In this document: piece after piece, positions 54,899-63,932 of the stretch
Layout: each line of letters begins with the position of its first letter
Numbering within the stretch: the first letter of the stretch is position 1
NCBI RefSeq assembly: GCF_002802905.1
Contig: NZ_PEBK01000002.1
Location: 248,001 to 312,000 of the forward strand
Reading direction: 5' to 3'
Source: Bifidobacterium simiarum
GTDB lineage: Bacteria; Actinomycetota; Actinomycetes; Actinomycetales; Bifidobacteriaceae
DNA length: 64,000 nt
Notes under the pieces: generated by a model
Told to the model about the DNA's origin: nothing
What the model saw: the letters and a program-made list of their open reading frames with translations, nothing else
Databases searched by the model: none
Position numbers and translations under genes: made by a program

Positions 54899-55579
54899 AT
54901 GGCACGGACATTATTGTCGGCGGACGCGAAGCAGCAGTGGATCGACGAAGCCGGCGTCTACGGACTGGGCAAATCCTATTCGGCCGACGGCTATGACGGC
55001 GGCACGAGCCTGCTGCCGTATTTCTACCGCGGCACGGCCCGACGTCTCGTCGGCGAGCACGACGATCTGCTCGTCGATACCGTCGCCCGCGAACCGGAGT
55101 CGGTGATCCGGTTCAGCGAGGAATTCGAGCTGGTCTCGCTGCTGCGTCGGAACGGCGATCACTGGGAGATCAACGGCTACACGTTCGGCAACGACATCAG
55201 CGATCTCGGTCTGGTCAAGGAGAACGGTGCGCTGGTGCAGCTGTCCAAGCGCATCGATGCCTCGATCGCCCGGGACTGGTGGGCTGCCGATGCGCTGCCG
55301 TCGAGCATCCCGATCCATGTCGATCTGCTCGACGGGGAAACCGTTCAGGCCCAATATGACGCCGCCCTCGGCACCGACTACCTGAAGTTCACCGTCGACG
55401 AGCTGTTGTCGTTCGCCGATCAGTGGAAGGGTACGGAGGCCTACGACCGTCTGATCGTCTACACCGGGGCGCCGAGGGGATTCGCGTGGCATGACCGTCG
55501 GCTGGCGCTTGGCCAGACCCTGCGTCTCACCATCGACGGCGAAACCATCCTGTCCAACACCCTGACCGCCCGAAACTGA
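54899..55579 (+). CDS. Unknown protein at the edge of the methionine island
   Basis: 226 residues that I do not recognise. There is no signal peptide, no membrane helix and no cysteine. It is acidic, with mixed alpha/beta character, starting LLSADAKQQWIDEAGVYGLG. Trp-rich segments occur in the middle (DHWEINGYTFGND, RDWWAADALP). The ATG at 54899 follows AGAAACGGAGTCATTC, 90 bp after the aminotransferase stop, so co-transcription is likely. It ends 17 bp before the second copy of the 82-bp hairpin. Context alone links it to methionine or SAM metabolism. Confidence 0.6.
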   Translation: MARTLLSADAKQQWIDEAGVYGLGKSYSADGYDGGTSLLPYFYRGTARRLVGEHDDLLVDTVAREPESVIRFSEEFELVSLLRRNGDHWEINGYTFGNDISDLGLVKENGALVQLSKRIDASIARDWWAADALPSSIPIHVDLLDGETVQAQYDAALGTDYLKFTVDELLSFADQWKGTEAYDRLIVYTGAPRGFAWHDRRLALGQTLRLTIDGETILSNTLTARN

Positions 55580-55596
55580 CGGCCCTCTTACGGCCC

Positions 55597-55678
55597 TGTT
55601 CACGGTTTTTGGTCATTCCAAGCTTGAACGACCCCAAAACGGCCTCTTCAAGCTTGGATTTGCCAAAAACCAGAGAAT
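55597..55678. repeat. 82-bp long-stem hairpin element, family D (copy 2)
   Basis: Same orientation as 45021-45102 with five mismatches, four of them in one stem arm (GGTTTTTGGTCATTCC) and one in the CCAGAGAAT tail. It sits between convergent genes, 17 bp from one stop and 3 bp from the other (cutinase), where it can terminate both. Confidence 0.85.
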
Positions 55679-55681
55679 CCA

Positions 55682-56545
55682 TCACCCCAGTACCTTGCGG
55701 AGCCGGTCGATGGCGAATCGGGCGCCTTCGGTCTGCGATCCGTCGGTGAAGTACTGCGCGTGGGCGGATTCCGTGCCACCCTGCTGGCAGACGAGGTCCC
55801 GTGCCGCGCAGAAGTCGGCGATCCGATCGACGTACGCGGCGAGATCGTCGTCGCCGCGCGGCAGGAACGAGCCGTCGAGCGCCTTGTCGAAGGTGCCGCG
55901 GTTGTAGGAGGCCTTGCCGTTGAAACGCGGGTCGCCGTACATCACCACCGCCGCGATGTTCCTCGCGGCCCGGTCGGTCAGTTCGTCGGTATTGGCGGCG
56001 ACGGACGCGCCGGTCGACGTGCCGGCGGCACCGACCAGATCACTGGATGCGAACCGATCCGCCGGTGCGACCAGCACGTCACCGGTCACGATCGCCCCCT
56101 GCGAGAATCCGAGCAATACGGTTTGCTGCGACGGGCACTGCTGCGCCTGACCGTTGAGCATGGCGACCAGTCTGGCCACGCCCGCATTCACGCTGGACAC
56201 ATCGAATTTCGCCGGATAGTCCAGCGACGTGATCTGCGTCTTGCCGGCAAACGCCGCGGCGATCTTCGCGGCCACCGGATTGAGCAGACCGCTGTTGGCG
56301 TCTTCCCCGGTTCCGCGGGCCATGATCACGCGGATCGTCTGTCCCGTGCAGCCGGAATCGCCCCAGTCGCGGGAGGATTTGGTCTCAGACGGTGCAGTCG
56401 ACGGGGATGATGAAACCGAGGAGCCTGCCGATCCCGATCGGCCTTCGGATTCCGCGGAATCGTTCGGAGATCCGCACGCCCCCAGAGACACGATCATCGC
56501 CGCGACCGTCATGGCGGCACATACCGCCGCTGCCACTCGTCTCAT
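55682..56545 (-). CDS. Cutinase-family lipoprotein (serine esterase)
   Basis: 287 residues. A lipoprotein signal ends VSLGAC-GSPND and a Ser-rich linker follows to about residue 58. The cutinase domain has VIMARGTGEDANSGLLNPVA, the nucleophile in VLLGFSQGAIVTGD, VVMYGDPRFNG, the acid in CAARDLVCQQGG and the histidine in SAHAQYF. Pairs of Cys (near 67 and 137; 244 and 251) fit the family disulfides. It should hydrolyse esters at the cell surface. Substrate is unknown, and actinobacterial cutinase-like proteins include lipases and phospholipases. Confidence 0.88.
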   Translation of the reverse strand: MRRVAAAVCAAMTVAAMIVSLGACGSPNDSAESEGRSGSAGSSVSSSPSTAPSETKSSRDWGDSGCTGQTIRVIMARGTGEDANSGLLNPVAAKIAAAFAGKTQITSLDYPAKFDVSSVNAGVARLVAMLNGQAQQCPSQQTVLLGFSQGAIVTGDVLVAPADRFASSDLVGAAGTSTGASVAANTDELTDRAARNIAAVVMYGDPRFNGKASYNRGTFDKALDGSFLPRGDDDLAAYVDRIADFCAARDLVCQQGGTESAHAQYFTDGSQTEGARFAIDRLRKVLG

Positions 56546-56654
56546 CGGAGCCCCCTACGTTTCCGTCTGGTCAGTCTGGCCGATCGTTGACCGGTCCGGC
56601 CGATTCGACCAGTCTGGCCGATCGTTGACCAGCCTGTCCGATCGTCGGATCCGA

Positions 56655-57833
56655 TCAATCGTTCAGATACCGTTCGCGCAGCAGATCGGCGATCGCGGGC
56701 GTTCCGGCCAGCACGGCGGTTTCCATCCTGTGACCGAGATCGTTGCCCTGCCAGTCGCTTACCGTGCCACCCGCCTCGGTGACGAGCAGACGGCCGGCCG
56801 CGTAATCCCAAAGCTTGATGCTGCCTTCGAAGTAGCCGTCGGCCCGACCGCACGCCACATACGCCAAGTCGAGCGCCGCGGAACCGGTGCGGCGGATGTC
56901 GGCGGAGTCGACGAACACCCGGCGCATGATGTCGAAGTTCCGTTCGGCCAGTTCGTGGTGATACGGCGACGTGCCCACGTTGATCAGCGACCGGCTCATG
57001 TCGGCCTCGTCGGTCACATGGATCGGCTTGCCGTTGAGGAACGCGCCCCTGCCGGCTTCGGCGGTGAACATCTCCTCGCTCCACGGCTGGTAGAGCACCG
57101 CCTTCAGGGTTTCGCCGCCGCGCAGGAGGCCGAGGGAGATCGCGCTGTGATGATAGTCGTGGATCAGGTTGGTGGTGCCGTCGATCGGGTCGAGCACCCA
57201 GTAGAGCCCGTCGAAGTCGACGTCCTGCTCGCCGTTCTCCTCGCCGAGGAACTGGATGTCCGGGTAGCGGTCGGCCAGTCGGGACTTGACGAACGACTGC
57301 ACGTTGGTATCCACTTCGGTGACGAAATCGGCCACGCCCTTCACCGTGATATGCGTGCGCGCCTCGCCGCCGGCCTTGCCCATGACGAACCGGGTCGCGG
57401 CCGCGCGGACGATGGTCACCAGATCCGCGATGTTCACCGACGTCAGCGGATCGTCGGGGTCGGTGGGGGCGGCGGGTATGCCGGTCATCGTCGCGGCTGA
57501 GCTGACCAGCGGGGCCATCGTCGTGGTGACCAATCCGGTCGTGGTCGCGGTGGCCAGACCGGCCAGCGTGGTGGCGGCCGGAGGGATCACGGCGGGCTGC
57601 GCCGGGCGGGCGGCCGCGGTGGATGCGACCAGAGCCGCCAAGGTGCTGGATCCGTTCGGATCGACGTGCGGCGCAGCGTGCGGACCATTGTGCGAGTTAC
57701 TGTGCGAACCGTTGTGCGAGTCGCTGTACGGACCGTTGTTCGGATCCCGATGCGGATCGGCGTGCGAGCCGTTACGGAGATCGTTGTGTCGGTCGTTGCT
57801 CAGAGCACTATCGAAATCACCCATGCGCCCCAT
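56655..57833 (-). CDS. Inositol-monophosphatase family protein with repetitive N-terminus
   Basis: 392 residues, about 120 more than the family norm. The IMPase core starts near residue 133. FLGEENGEQD, VLDPIDGTTNLIHDY and KLWDYAAGRLLVTEAGG hold the metal-binding Asp/Glu residues, so a Mg-dependent sugar or inositol phosphatase is expected. Residues 1-62 are repeats of His/Asn/Ser/Pro/Gly (SDSHNGSHSNSHNGPHAAPH), encoded by a 12-bp tandem unit, and residues 63-118 are Ala/Thr-rich. The ATG at 57833 has GATGGGAGA nearby. M116 is an internal alternative that would give a standard-length enzyme. Confidence 0.87.
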   Translation of the reverse strand: MGRMGDFDSALSNDRHNDLRNGSHADPHRDPNNGPYSDSHNGSHSNSHNGPHAAPHVDPNGSSTLAALVASTAAARPAQPAVIPPAATTLAGLATATTTGLVTTTMAPLVSSAATMTGIPAAPTDPDDPLTSVNIADLVTIVRAAATRFVMGKAGGEARTHITVKGVADFVTEVDTNVQSFVKSRLADRYPDIQFLGEENGEQDVDFDGLYWVLDPIDGTTNLIHDYHHSAISLGLLRGGETLKAVLYQPWSEEMFTAEAGRGAFLNGKPIHVTDEADMSRSLINVGTSPYHHELAERNFDIMRRVFVDSADIRRTGSAALDLAYVACGRADGYFEGSIKLWDYAAGRLLVTEAGGTVSDWQGNDLGHRMETAVLAGTPAIADLLRERYLND

Positions 57834-58090
57834 TCTCCCATCACCTCTGACCTACCGGCGCCCTTGTGACGACTCCTCACCTTCTGGTAAGCCCTATTTC
57901 ACCGATCGCCTATCGGGTCTGGTACCGGTTTCGTCACTCGGCGCGCCCGGTCACACCTTGAACGCACCCAGTCACACCCAACAATTGGCTTACGGATCAA
58001 ACTGCTCACCCCCATAGGCTGATCTCATTGAGCCTCGCTTCGGCTGTGCCTTTTCCGTGCCCTATTTGCGGTCCGAAGTGCCCCCGCAAC

Positions 58091-58118
58091 AAAAAAGACC
58101 GCTGGCATTCCAACGGTC
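58091..58118 (-). terminator. Terminator of tRNA-Gly
   Basis: On the minus strand GACCGTTGGAATGCCAGCGG extends to GGTC followed by TTTTTT. It lies 13 bp beyond the tRNA 3' end. The spacer from 57834 to 58090 holds no gene. Confidence 0.85.
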
Positions 58119-58131
58119 CTGAACCATATTC

Positions 58132-58205
58132 TGGAGCGGATGACGGGAGTCGAACCCGCCTCTACAGCTTGGGAAGCTGTCGTTCTACCGATGAACTACA
58201 TCCGC
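58132..58205 (-). tRNA. tRNA-Gly (anticodon CCC)
   Basis: The 74-nt gene reads GCGGATGTAGTTCATCGGTA at its 5' end. The acceptor stem is GCGGATG/CATCCGC, the anticodon arm ACAGC-TTCCCAA-GCTGT, and the T arm has GGTTCGACTCC. CCA is encoded. The loop gives anticodon CCC, reading GGG glycine codons. It is followed by a strong terminator. Confidence 0.95.
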
Positions 58206-58326
58206 ATGTGTGCGACATTGAGACTCTCAGTCGAAGCACCGCCTCGAACCACTGCGCCCGTGCGTCACACACAGATCATCACTGTAGCACGATGACGGCA
58301 TTTTTGGGCGATGAACCGTCGCCGGT

Positions 58327-58371
58327 CACCTCATCAGTCAGCGTTCCGCTGCCAGCTTCCCCCTCAAGGGG
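58327..58371. repeat. Intergenic palindromic repeat, family B variant
   Basis: TCACCTCATCAGTCAGCG, a short stem, then CAGCTTCCCCCTCAAGGGGA. It matches the second unit at 770-816 in opposite orientation. It is the only recognisable element in the 58206-58468 spacer upstream of tRNA-Gly. Confidence 0.5.
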
Positions 58372-58468
58372 AAGCCCGCGCAGGCACGGTCACAAGCCAC
58401 CCTACCCTGTCTTCTCCTTAGGCCGAGCCGTCAAGCAAACGGCAGCGCCGCAACCCTACCGCAGACCC

Positions 58469-59398
58469 CTACCGCAGCGCCACGCGGCCACCGGGTGCGA
58501 CGCCGGCTTCCTGCAGCTCGCGGCTCATCTGCATGAGTCGGGCGATGCGCTCGGAGGTCGGCGGATGCGTGGAGAACAGGCGGGTCACGCCTTCGGCGCT
58601 GAACGGGTTGGCGATCATCAGCGCGGAGACGTTCTGCGTGCCCGGGGTCTGCTGCATCGGCGCCATCTGCACGCCGGCCTCGATCTTGTTCAGCGCGGAG
58701 GCGAGCGCCAGCGGGTCGCCGGTGAGGCGACTGCCGTCCTCGTCGGCGTCGAATTCTCGGGTGCGCGAAATGGCCATCTGGATCAGGGAGGCGCCGATCG
58801 GCGCGAGGATCATGCTCAGCAGCATGCCGATCGAGCCCAGTGCGCCGCGGTTGTCTTCGTCGTCACGGCCGCCGCCGAACCACATCAGCGAGTAGCCGAG
58901 ATACGTGATCACCGTGCTCATGGCCGAGGCGATCGCCCCGGTGAGGATGTCGCGGTTGTAGACGTGCATGAGCTCGTGGCCGAGCACACCGCGGATCTCA
59001 CGCTCGTTGAGCAGCTGCAGAATGCCTTCCGTGCAGCATACGGCGGCGTGGCGCTCGTTGCGTCCGGTGGCGAAGGCGTTGGGGCTCATGGTGGGTGCGA
59101 TGTAGATGCGCGGCATGGGCTTGCCGGCGCGAGCGGAAAGTTCACGGACGATGCGGTAGAGCGCGGGTGCCTGCTGCTCGGTCACATGCTGGGCGCGCAT
59201 GGATGCGATGGCGAGCTTGTCGGAGAACCAGTACGACACGAATGTGGTGCCCAACCCGATGAGAATATAGATGCCGAGCGTCTGGCTGCTACCCCCGGTA
59301 AGCCACCAGATCAGCATGATGATCGCCCACATCAGGGCGAACAACAGCGTGGTCTTCAGCCCATTGAAGTGGCCGCGCACATGAATTTCCCGTTCCAT
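58469..59398 (-). CDS. htpX: HtpX-family membrane zinc metalloprotease
   Basis: About 309 residues. HFNGLKTTLLFALMWAIIML is the HtpX N-terminus with two membrane helices. IYIAPTMSPNAFATGRNERH leads to the zinc site GVLGHELMHVYNRD (HExxH), with the third ligand in SRTREFDADEDGSRL. The C-terminal LFSTHPPTSERIARLMQM is the family end motif. It is a membrane-protein quality-control protease with a cytoplasmic active site. The start is uncertain: ATG at 59398, with ATG at 59419 as an alternative, both without a clear ribosome site. Confidence 0.94.
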   Translation of the reverse strand: MEREIHVRGHFNGLKTTLLFALMWAIIMLIWWLTGGSSQTLGIYILIGLGTTFVSYWFSDKLAIASMRAQHVTEQQAPALYRIVRELSARAGKPMPRIYIAPTMSPNAFATGRNERHAAVCCTEGILQLLNEREIRGVLGHELMHVYNRDILTGAIASAMSTVITYLGYSLMWFGGGRDDEDNRGALGSIGMLLSMILAPIGASLIQMAISRTREFDADEDGSRLTGDPLALASALNKIEAGVQMAPMQQTPGTQNVSALMIANPFSAEGVTRLFSTHPPTSERIARLMQMSRELQEAGVAPGGRVALR

Positions 59399-59600
59399 AA
59401 CGCTCAACGTATCTGCCATATCTGGAGATTTGCTGGATATTCGCGGAAACACGCCGAGGGCAATATCCGGCATGAGACGCGAAAGTCCGCACGAGGACGA
59501 TCACCCCCGTACGGACTTCTCACACCGACCGGATCGTCCGGCCAATCAGATCAACCGATCAGACCGGCCGATCAGACCACCCGACCGGCTCCGATCCGCA

Positions 59601-61064
59601 TCACTCGCCGTGGGCGAGCGCACGCATCTGCTCGGGCTCTACGACCTTCACATGTTCACGACCGCGCTTGGCGCCCTCGGCGCGCTCGTAGGCGTCGACT
59701 CGCTTCCAGCCGGCGAAATCGATCGGCTTGATGCCCTTCTCGGTCAGCAGACGGTCGATCGATTCGGGATCGGCGTCGGGGGCGAGCAGACCGTGCTCCG
59801 GGGTGGCGGCGAAGTCCTCGAGCATATTGTTCACGATGAACAGCGCGTCGGACTTGGTCGAGCCGATCAGACCGACCGGACCGCGCTTGGCCCAGCCGGT
59901 GGAGTACAGACGCGGACGGACCTCGCCGCCCTCCACGGCGGTGAGGATGCGGCCGTCCTTGTTGGCGAGGGTGGTGCGCTTCTCGTCGTACGCGATGCCG
60001 GGCGCGGAGGCCGGCTTGTAGCCGATCGCGTGGTACACGGCCTCGACCGGGTAGTCCTCGAATTCGCCGGTACGGTGCATCTTGCCGTCGGCGCCGGTTT
60101 CGGTGCGCTCGACGCGGATCGCGGTCACCTTGCCGTCCTCGCCGAGGATCTCGGTGGGGGCGGAGTTGAAGTGGACGTAGTACTTGCGGTCGGCCGGGTT
60201 GCCCTCGTAGTCGACGTCGCCGTCGTCCTCCATGTCCTCGGCCATCTCGCGGATCGTGAACAGCTCCTCGACCATCTGTCGGGTGAGCTTGTCCTTGCCG
60301 GCCACCTCGATGGTCTCGTCGTCGAGGTCGAAATCGTCCTCGTTGATGATCAACTGCACGCCGGGCAGCTTCTCCATCTCACGCAGCTCCTGCACCGAGA
60401 ACTTGGCCTGGGCCACGCCTCGGCGGATGAACAGGTGCAGCACCTTGGCCTTGTTGGCCTTGATGCCGTCGTAGACGTTGTCGGGGATGTCGGTCTTCGC
60501 GGCGAGGTCGTCGGCGTTGCGCATGAGTTCGCGGGCCACGTCCATGGCCACGTTGCCGCCGCCGATCACGGCCACGTTCTCGGCGGTCAGCGGCCAGGTA
60601 CGGGCGCCGGTGGGGTAGCCGTCGTACCATTCGACGAACTTCGCGGCACCGTACACGCCGTCGAGGTCCGCGCCGGGCAGGTTCAGCGGCTTGTCCTTGA
60701 CGGCGCCGGTGGCGAACAGCACGGCGTCGTAGCGTTCCAGCAGCTCGTCGAGGGTGACGTCCTTGCCGAACTCCACGTCGCAGTACAGGTGGATGTTCGG
60801 GTTGTCGAGTGTCTTCTCCAGAGCGCCGGCGATGAACTTGATCGACGGGTGGTCGGGGGCCACGCCGTAGCGGACCAGGCCGAAGGGAACGGGCAGCTTC
60901 TCGAACAGATCGATGCGGGCTTCGGCGGGCAGGCCGAGCTCCCCGGCGCGCTTGGCGAGCTGCTTGAGCAGGATGTCGGAAGAGTATACGCCTGCGGGTC
61001 CGGAGCCGATGACGGCGATGCGCAGCGGACGCAGGGATTCGTTGGAGGTATTCGTTTCAGTCAC
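59601..61064 (-). CDS. fprA: FAD-dependent ferredoxin-NADP+ reductase (FprA/adrenodoxin-reductase type)
   Basis: 487 residues. The FAD-binding RIAVIGSGPAGVYSSDILLK is followed by the adrenodoxin-reductase motif LFEKLPVPFGLVRYGVAPDH, the NADP site VAVIGGGNVAMDVARELMR and the C-terminal YSTGWAKRGPVGLIGSTKSD. This is the mycobacterial FprA-like family. It passes electrons between NADPH and ferredoxin or flavodoxin. The start is a GTG at 61064. AAGG lies only one base away, so expression may be leaderless. Confidence 0.93.
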   Translation of the reverse strand: MTETNTSNESLRPLRIAVIGSGPAGVYSSDILLKQLAKRAGELGLPAEARIDLFEKLPVPFGLVRYGVAPDHPSIKFIAGALEKTLDNPNIHLYCDVEFGKDVTLDELLERYDAVLFATGAVKDKPLNLPGADLDGVYGAAKFVEWYDGYPTGARTWPLTAENVAVIGGGNVAMDVARELMRNADDLAAKTDIPDNVYDGIKANKAKVLHLFIRRGVAQAKFSVQELREMEKLPGVQLIINEDDFDLDDETIEVAGKDKLTRQMVEELFTIREMAEDMEDDGDVDYEGNPADRKYYVHFNSAPTEILGEDGKVTAIRVERTETGADGKMHRTGEFEDYPVEAVYHAIGYKPASAPGIAYDEKRTTLANKDGRILTAVEGGEVRPRLYSTGWAKRGPVGLIGSTKSDALFIVNNMLEDFAATPEHGLLAPDADPESIDRLLTEKGIKPIDFAGWKRVDAYERAEGAKRGREHVKVVEPEQMRALAHGE

Positions 61065-61168
61065 GCCTTACAGGGTAACGCATTTACCCCGTACGGAACA
61101 GAGTGATTCACGATGATCTGACAAACCTCACAGTCCCGGACTCGCCCCGCGATAGCCCGCACAACTTC

Positions 61169-61216
61169 GCCCCCGCCGGCGGGGGCTGTCCGTCGCAGAC
61201 GGACTGGGGGTGGTCA
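61169..61216. repeat. Intergenic palindromic repeat, family B
   Basis: GCCCCCGCCGGCGGGGGC, then TGTCCGTC-GCA-GACGGACT and GGGGGTGGTCAA, the reverse orientation of the 18911 copy. It lies in the 358-bp divergent gap between fprA and the asparagine-type permease. Confidence 0.6.
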
Positions 61217-61324
61217 AACACCCGCAACCGACCGTATCCCCACGACCGCCCCCAGACCAGAGGTAAACGATCGGTTAACGCAGTTGACCATTGACCGTCA
61301 TATCATGTTCCCCGATCGCGCGTG

Positions 61325-61413
61325 CAACGATTCGCATACCACGATTGCAATGATTCGCATGCGCAAACCATCGATATACCGACATCAACCGATGCCGATA
61401 TCAACCGATATAA
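61325..61413. promoter_or_regulatory. Two sets of direct repeats upstream of the permease-asparaginase operon
   Basis: CAACGATTCGCAT (61325-61337) and CAATGATTCGCAT (61348-61360) are 23 bp apart, about two helical turns. Then CCGACATCAACCGAT and CCGATATCAACCGAT follow in tandem near 61378-61409, right before the ribosome site. The first set could bind an activator. The second may be leader RNA or slippage. Confidence 0.4.
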
Positions 61414-61422
61414 GGACATGTC

Positions 61423-62889
61423 ATGACTGAGAAGGAAGAGGTGACGACGGCCGAGGAGACGACCGCCGCCAAGACCCACGTCACGCGGGACAAAAGTGAC
61501 GCCGGGTATGCCAAGGATCTGAAACCCCGCCACATCCAGATGATCGCCATCGGCGGCTCCATCGGCACCGGACTGTTCCTCGGCGCCGGCGGCCGTCTTT
61601 CGCAGGGCGGCGCGGGCCTGACGATCGCCTACGCGATCTGCGGCATCTTCGCGTTCCTGATGGTGCGTGCGCTCGGCGAACTGGCCATCCGCCGCCCGTC
61701 CTCCGGCGCGTTCGTCTCCTACGCCCGCGAGTTCCTCGGCGAGAAGGGCGCCTACGTGACCGGCTGGCTGTTCTTCCTCGACTGGTCTACCACCGTCATG
61801 GCCGACATCACCGCCGTGGCCGTGTACTTCCACTACTGGCAGGCGTTCCAGGTGGTGCCGCAGTGGGTGCTGGCCCTCGGTGCGCTAGCGCTGGTGTTCG
61901 TGCTCAACATGATGAGCGTGAAGATGTTCGGCGAGGCCGAGTTCTGGTTCGCCGCGATCAAAGTGTTCACCATCATCGCGTTCATGGTCATCGCCATCTG
62001 GGCCATCGTCACGGGCGCCCCGGTGGGCGACACGCACGCCGGTCTGGCGAACATCACCGAGCACGGCGGCTTCTTCCCGATGGGCATCGCCCCGGTGTTC
62101 GCGCTGACGCTGGGCGTGGTCTTCGCGTTCGGCGGCACCGAGATGGTCGGCGTCGCGGCCGGCGAAGCCAAGGAGGCCAAGCAGGTCCTGCCCAAGGCCA
62201 TCAACTCGATGATCATCCGCATCTTCGTGTTCTACGTCGGCTCCGTGATCCTCATGTCGCTGGTGCTGCCGTACACCGCCTACTCGTCGAACGAATCCCC
62301 GTTCGTCACGTTCTTCTCCGGCATCGGCATCCCGCACGCCGGCGACGTGATCCAAGTGGTCGTGCTCACCGCCGCCCTGTCGTCGCTGAACGCCGGCCTG
62401 TACGCCACGGGCCGTACGCTGCGCTCGATGGCCGTGGCCGGTTCGGGCCCGAAGTTCGCCGCCCGCATGAACAAGCATCACATCCCGTACGGCGGCATCA
62501 TCATTACGTCCGCCCTCGGCCTGATCGGCGTGGTGCTCAACGCCGTGCTGCCGGCCGACGCGTTCGAGATCATCATGAACCTGGCCGGCATCGGCATCGC
62601 CGGCACCTGGGCCTCGATCCTGGTCACTCACCTCGCGTTCCTCAAGAAGGTCAAGGCCGGCGAGGAGACCCGCCCGGAGTACCGGATGCCCGGCGCCCCG
62701 TATACGAACTACGTGTCGCTGCTGTTCTTCGCGATCGTCGTGATCTCGAATCTGACGAGCGCGTCCGGCCGCTGGACGCTCGCGCTGTTCGTGGTGGTGG
62801 TCATCGCGATGATCGCCGGCTGGTACTACGTGCGCGGACGGATCAACGGCAATCTCATGGACGAGATGCTCGACGCCAACGAGGACTGA
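61423..62889 (+). CDS. Amino-acid permease, probable L-asparagine permease
   Basis: 488 residues, 12 helices, AAT family. IQMIAIGGSIGTGLFLGAGG is the first-helix motif, and GWLFFLDWSTTVMADITAVA with SVKMFGEAEFWFAAIKVFTI resembles AnsP-type permeases. The ATG at 61423 follows TATAAGGACATGTC. The asparaginase gene starts 36 bp after the stop. The pairing makes asparagine the best substrate guess, with other small neutral amino acids possible. Codon bias is strong, suggesting high expression. Confidence 0.9.
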   Translation: MTEKEEVTTAEETTAAKTHVTRDKSDAGYAKDLKPRHIQMIAIGGSIGTGLFLGAGGRLSQGGAGLTIAYAICGIFAFLMVRALGELAIRRPSSGAFVSYAREFLGEKGAYVTGWLFFLDWSTTVMADITAVAVYFHYWQAFQVVPQWVLALGALALVFVLNMMSVKMFGEAEFWFAAIKVFTIIAFMVIAIWAIVTGAPVGDTHAGLANITEHGGFFPMGIAPVFALTLGVVFAFGGTEMVGVAAGEAKEAKQVLPKAINSMIIRIFVFYVGSVILMSLVLPYTAYSSNESPFVTFFSGIGIPHAGDVIQVVVLTAALSSLNAGLYATGRTLRSMAVAGSGPKFAARMNKHHIPYGGIIITSALGLIGVVLNAVLPADAFEIIMNLAGIGIAGTWASILVTHLAFLKKVKAGEETRPEYRMPGAPYTNYVSLLFFAIVVISNLTSASGRWTLALFVVVVIAMIAGWYYVRGRINGNLMDEMLDANED

Positions 62890-62925
62890 CGGACTACCGA
62901 AGGACTACACGGAAGGACTGAGACG

Positions 62926-63921
62926 ATGCGCATTCATATCACCTATACCGGCGGCACGATCGGCATGGTCGATTCCCCGCACGGTCTGGTGCCCGGCGCC
63001 GACATGCGCGGCTGGCTGTATGGGCTGATCGACGGCACGCAGATCTCGGCCGATCAGGTGTCGTTCACGCAGCTTGATCCGCTGATCGACTCGTCGTGCG
63101 CCACGCCGGAGAACTGGCAGGCCATCGTCGACGATCTGCGGTCCCACCGCGACGACGCCGACGCGTTCATCATCCTGCACGGCACCGATACGATGAGCTA
63201 TTCCTCGGCGGCCGTCTCGTACGCGCTGACGGATTTCGGCAAGCCCGTAGTGTTCACCGGATCGCAGTATCCGCTCGGCATGGTGGAGACCGACGCCACT
63301 GCAAACGTGACCGGCGCACTCAACGCCGTGCTGAGCGGCCGGGCGCAGGGCGTTTCGCTGTTCTTCGGTCATCATCTGATCGCCGGCAACCGGGTGAGCA
63401 AGGTGTCGTCGTGGGCCTTCGAAGGGTTCGCGGCCCCGTCGGTCGGGCTGCTCGCGCAAACGGGCGCGCCCTGGCATTGGGAGCCGTATGAGAGCCGCGG
63501 CGTCGGCTGGGCGGATCCGAAGCCGTACACGCGACATGACGTGGCCGTGATCGACATGGCCCCCGGCATCACCGCGGCACGACTGGAGGCGATGTTCACG
63601 CCGAGGCCGGAAGCCGTGCTGATCCGCGCATACGGCGTGGGCAACGTGCCGAGCGACGAGCCGGGCCTGACCGACGTGATCGCCGGGGTGCTCGGCGAGG
63701 GCATTCCCGTGGTCGTGGCGTCGCAGTGCCAGCAGGCGCGCGTGCTGCTCGGCCACTATGAGACCGGCGACGCGATCGCCCGCGCGGGTGCGATCGGCAC
63801 GGGCGACATGACGCTCGAGGCCGCGTACGCGAAGATCGTGTTCCTGCTTTCGCAGGGTCTGACCGGCCATGATTTCGCCGACTGGTACATCAGGCCCATC
63901 GCCGGCGAAATCACCGCCTGA
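62926..63921 (+). CDS. L-asparaginase
   Basis: A 331-residue type I (cytoplasmic-like, no signal) asparaginase hydrolysing L-asparagine to aspartate and ammonia. The two catalytic threonines lie in HITYTGGTIGMV (T12) and ILHGTDTMSYSS. DSSCATPENW supplies substrate contacts, and TGSQYPLGMVETDATANVTG is a family segment. The ATG at 62926 follows CACGGAAGGACTGAGACG. It is co-transcribed with the permease, giving an uptake-and-deamidation unit that could supply nitrogen. Confidence 0.93.
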   Translation: MRIHITYTGGTIGMVDSPHGLVPGADMRGWLYGLIDGTQISADQVSFTQLDPLIDSSCATPENWQAIVDDLRSHRDDADAFIILHGTDTMSYSSAAVSYALTDFGKPVVFTGSQYPLGMVETDATANVTGALNAVLSGRAQGVSLFFGHHLIAGNRVSKVSSWAFEGFAAPSVGLLAQTGAPWHWEPYESRGVGWADPKPYTRHDVAVIDMAPGITAARLEAMFTPRPEAVLIRAYGVGNVPSDEPGLTDVIAGVLGEGIPVVVASQCQQARVLLGHYETGDAIARAGAIGTGDMTLEAAYAKIVFLLSQGLTGHDFADWYIRPIAGEITA

Positions 63922-63932
63922 CGCCGCTGCGC

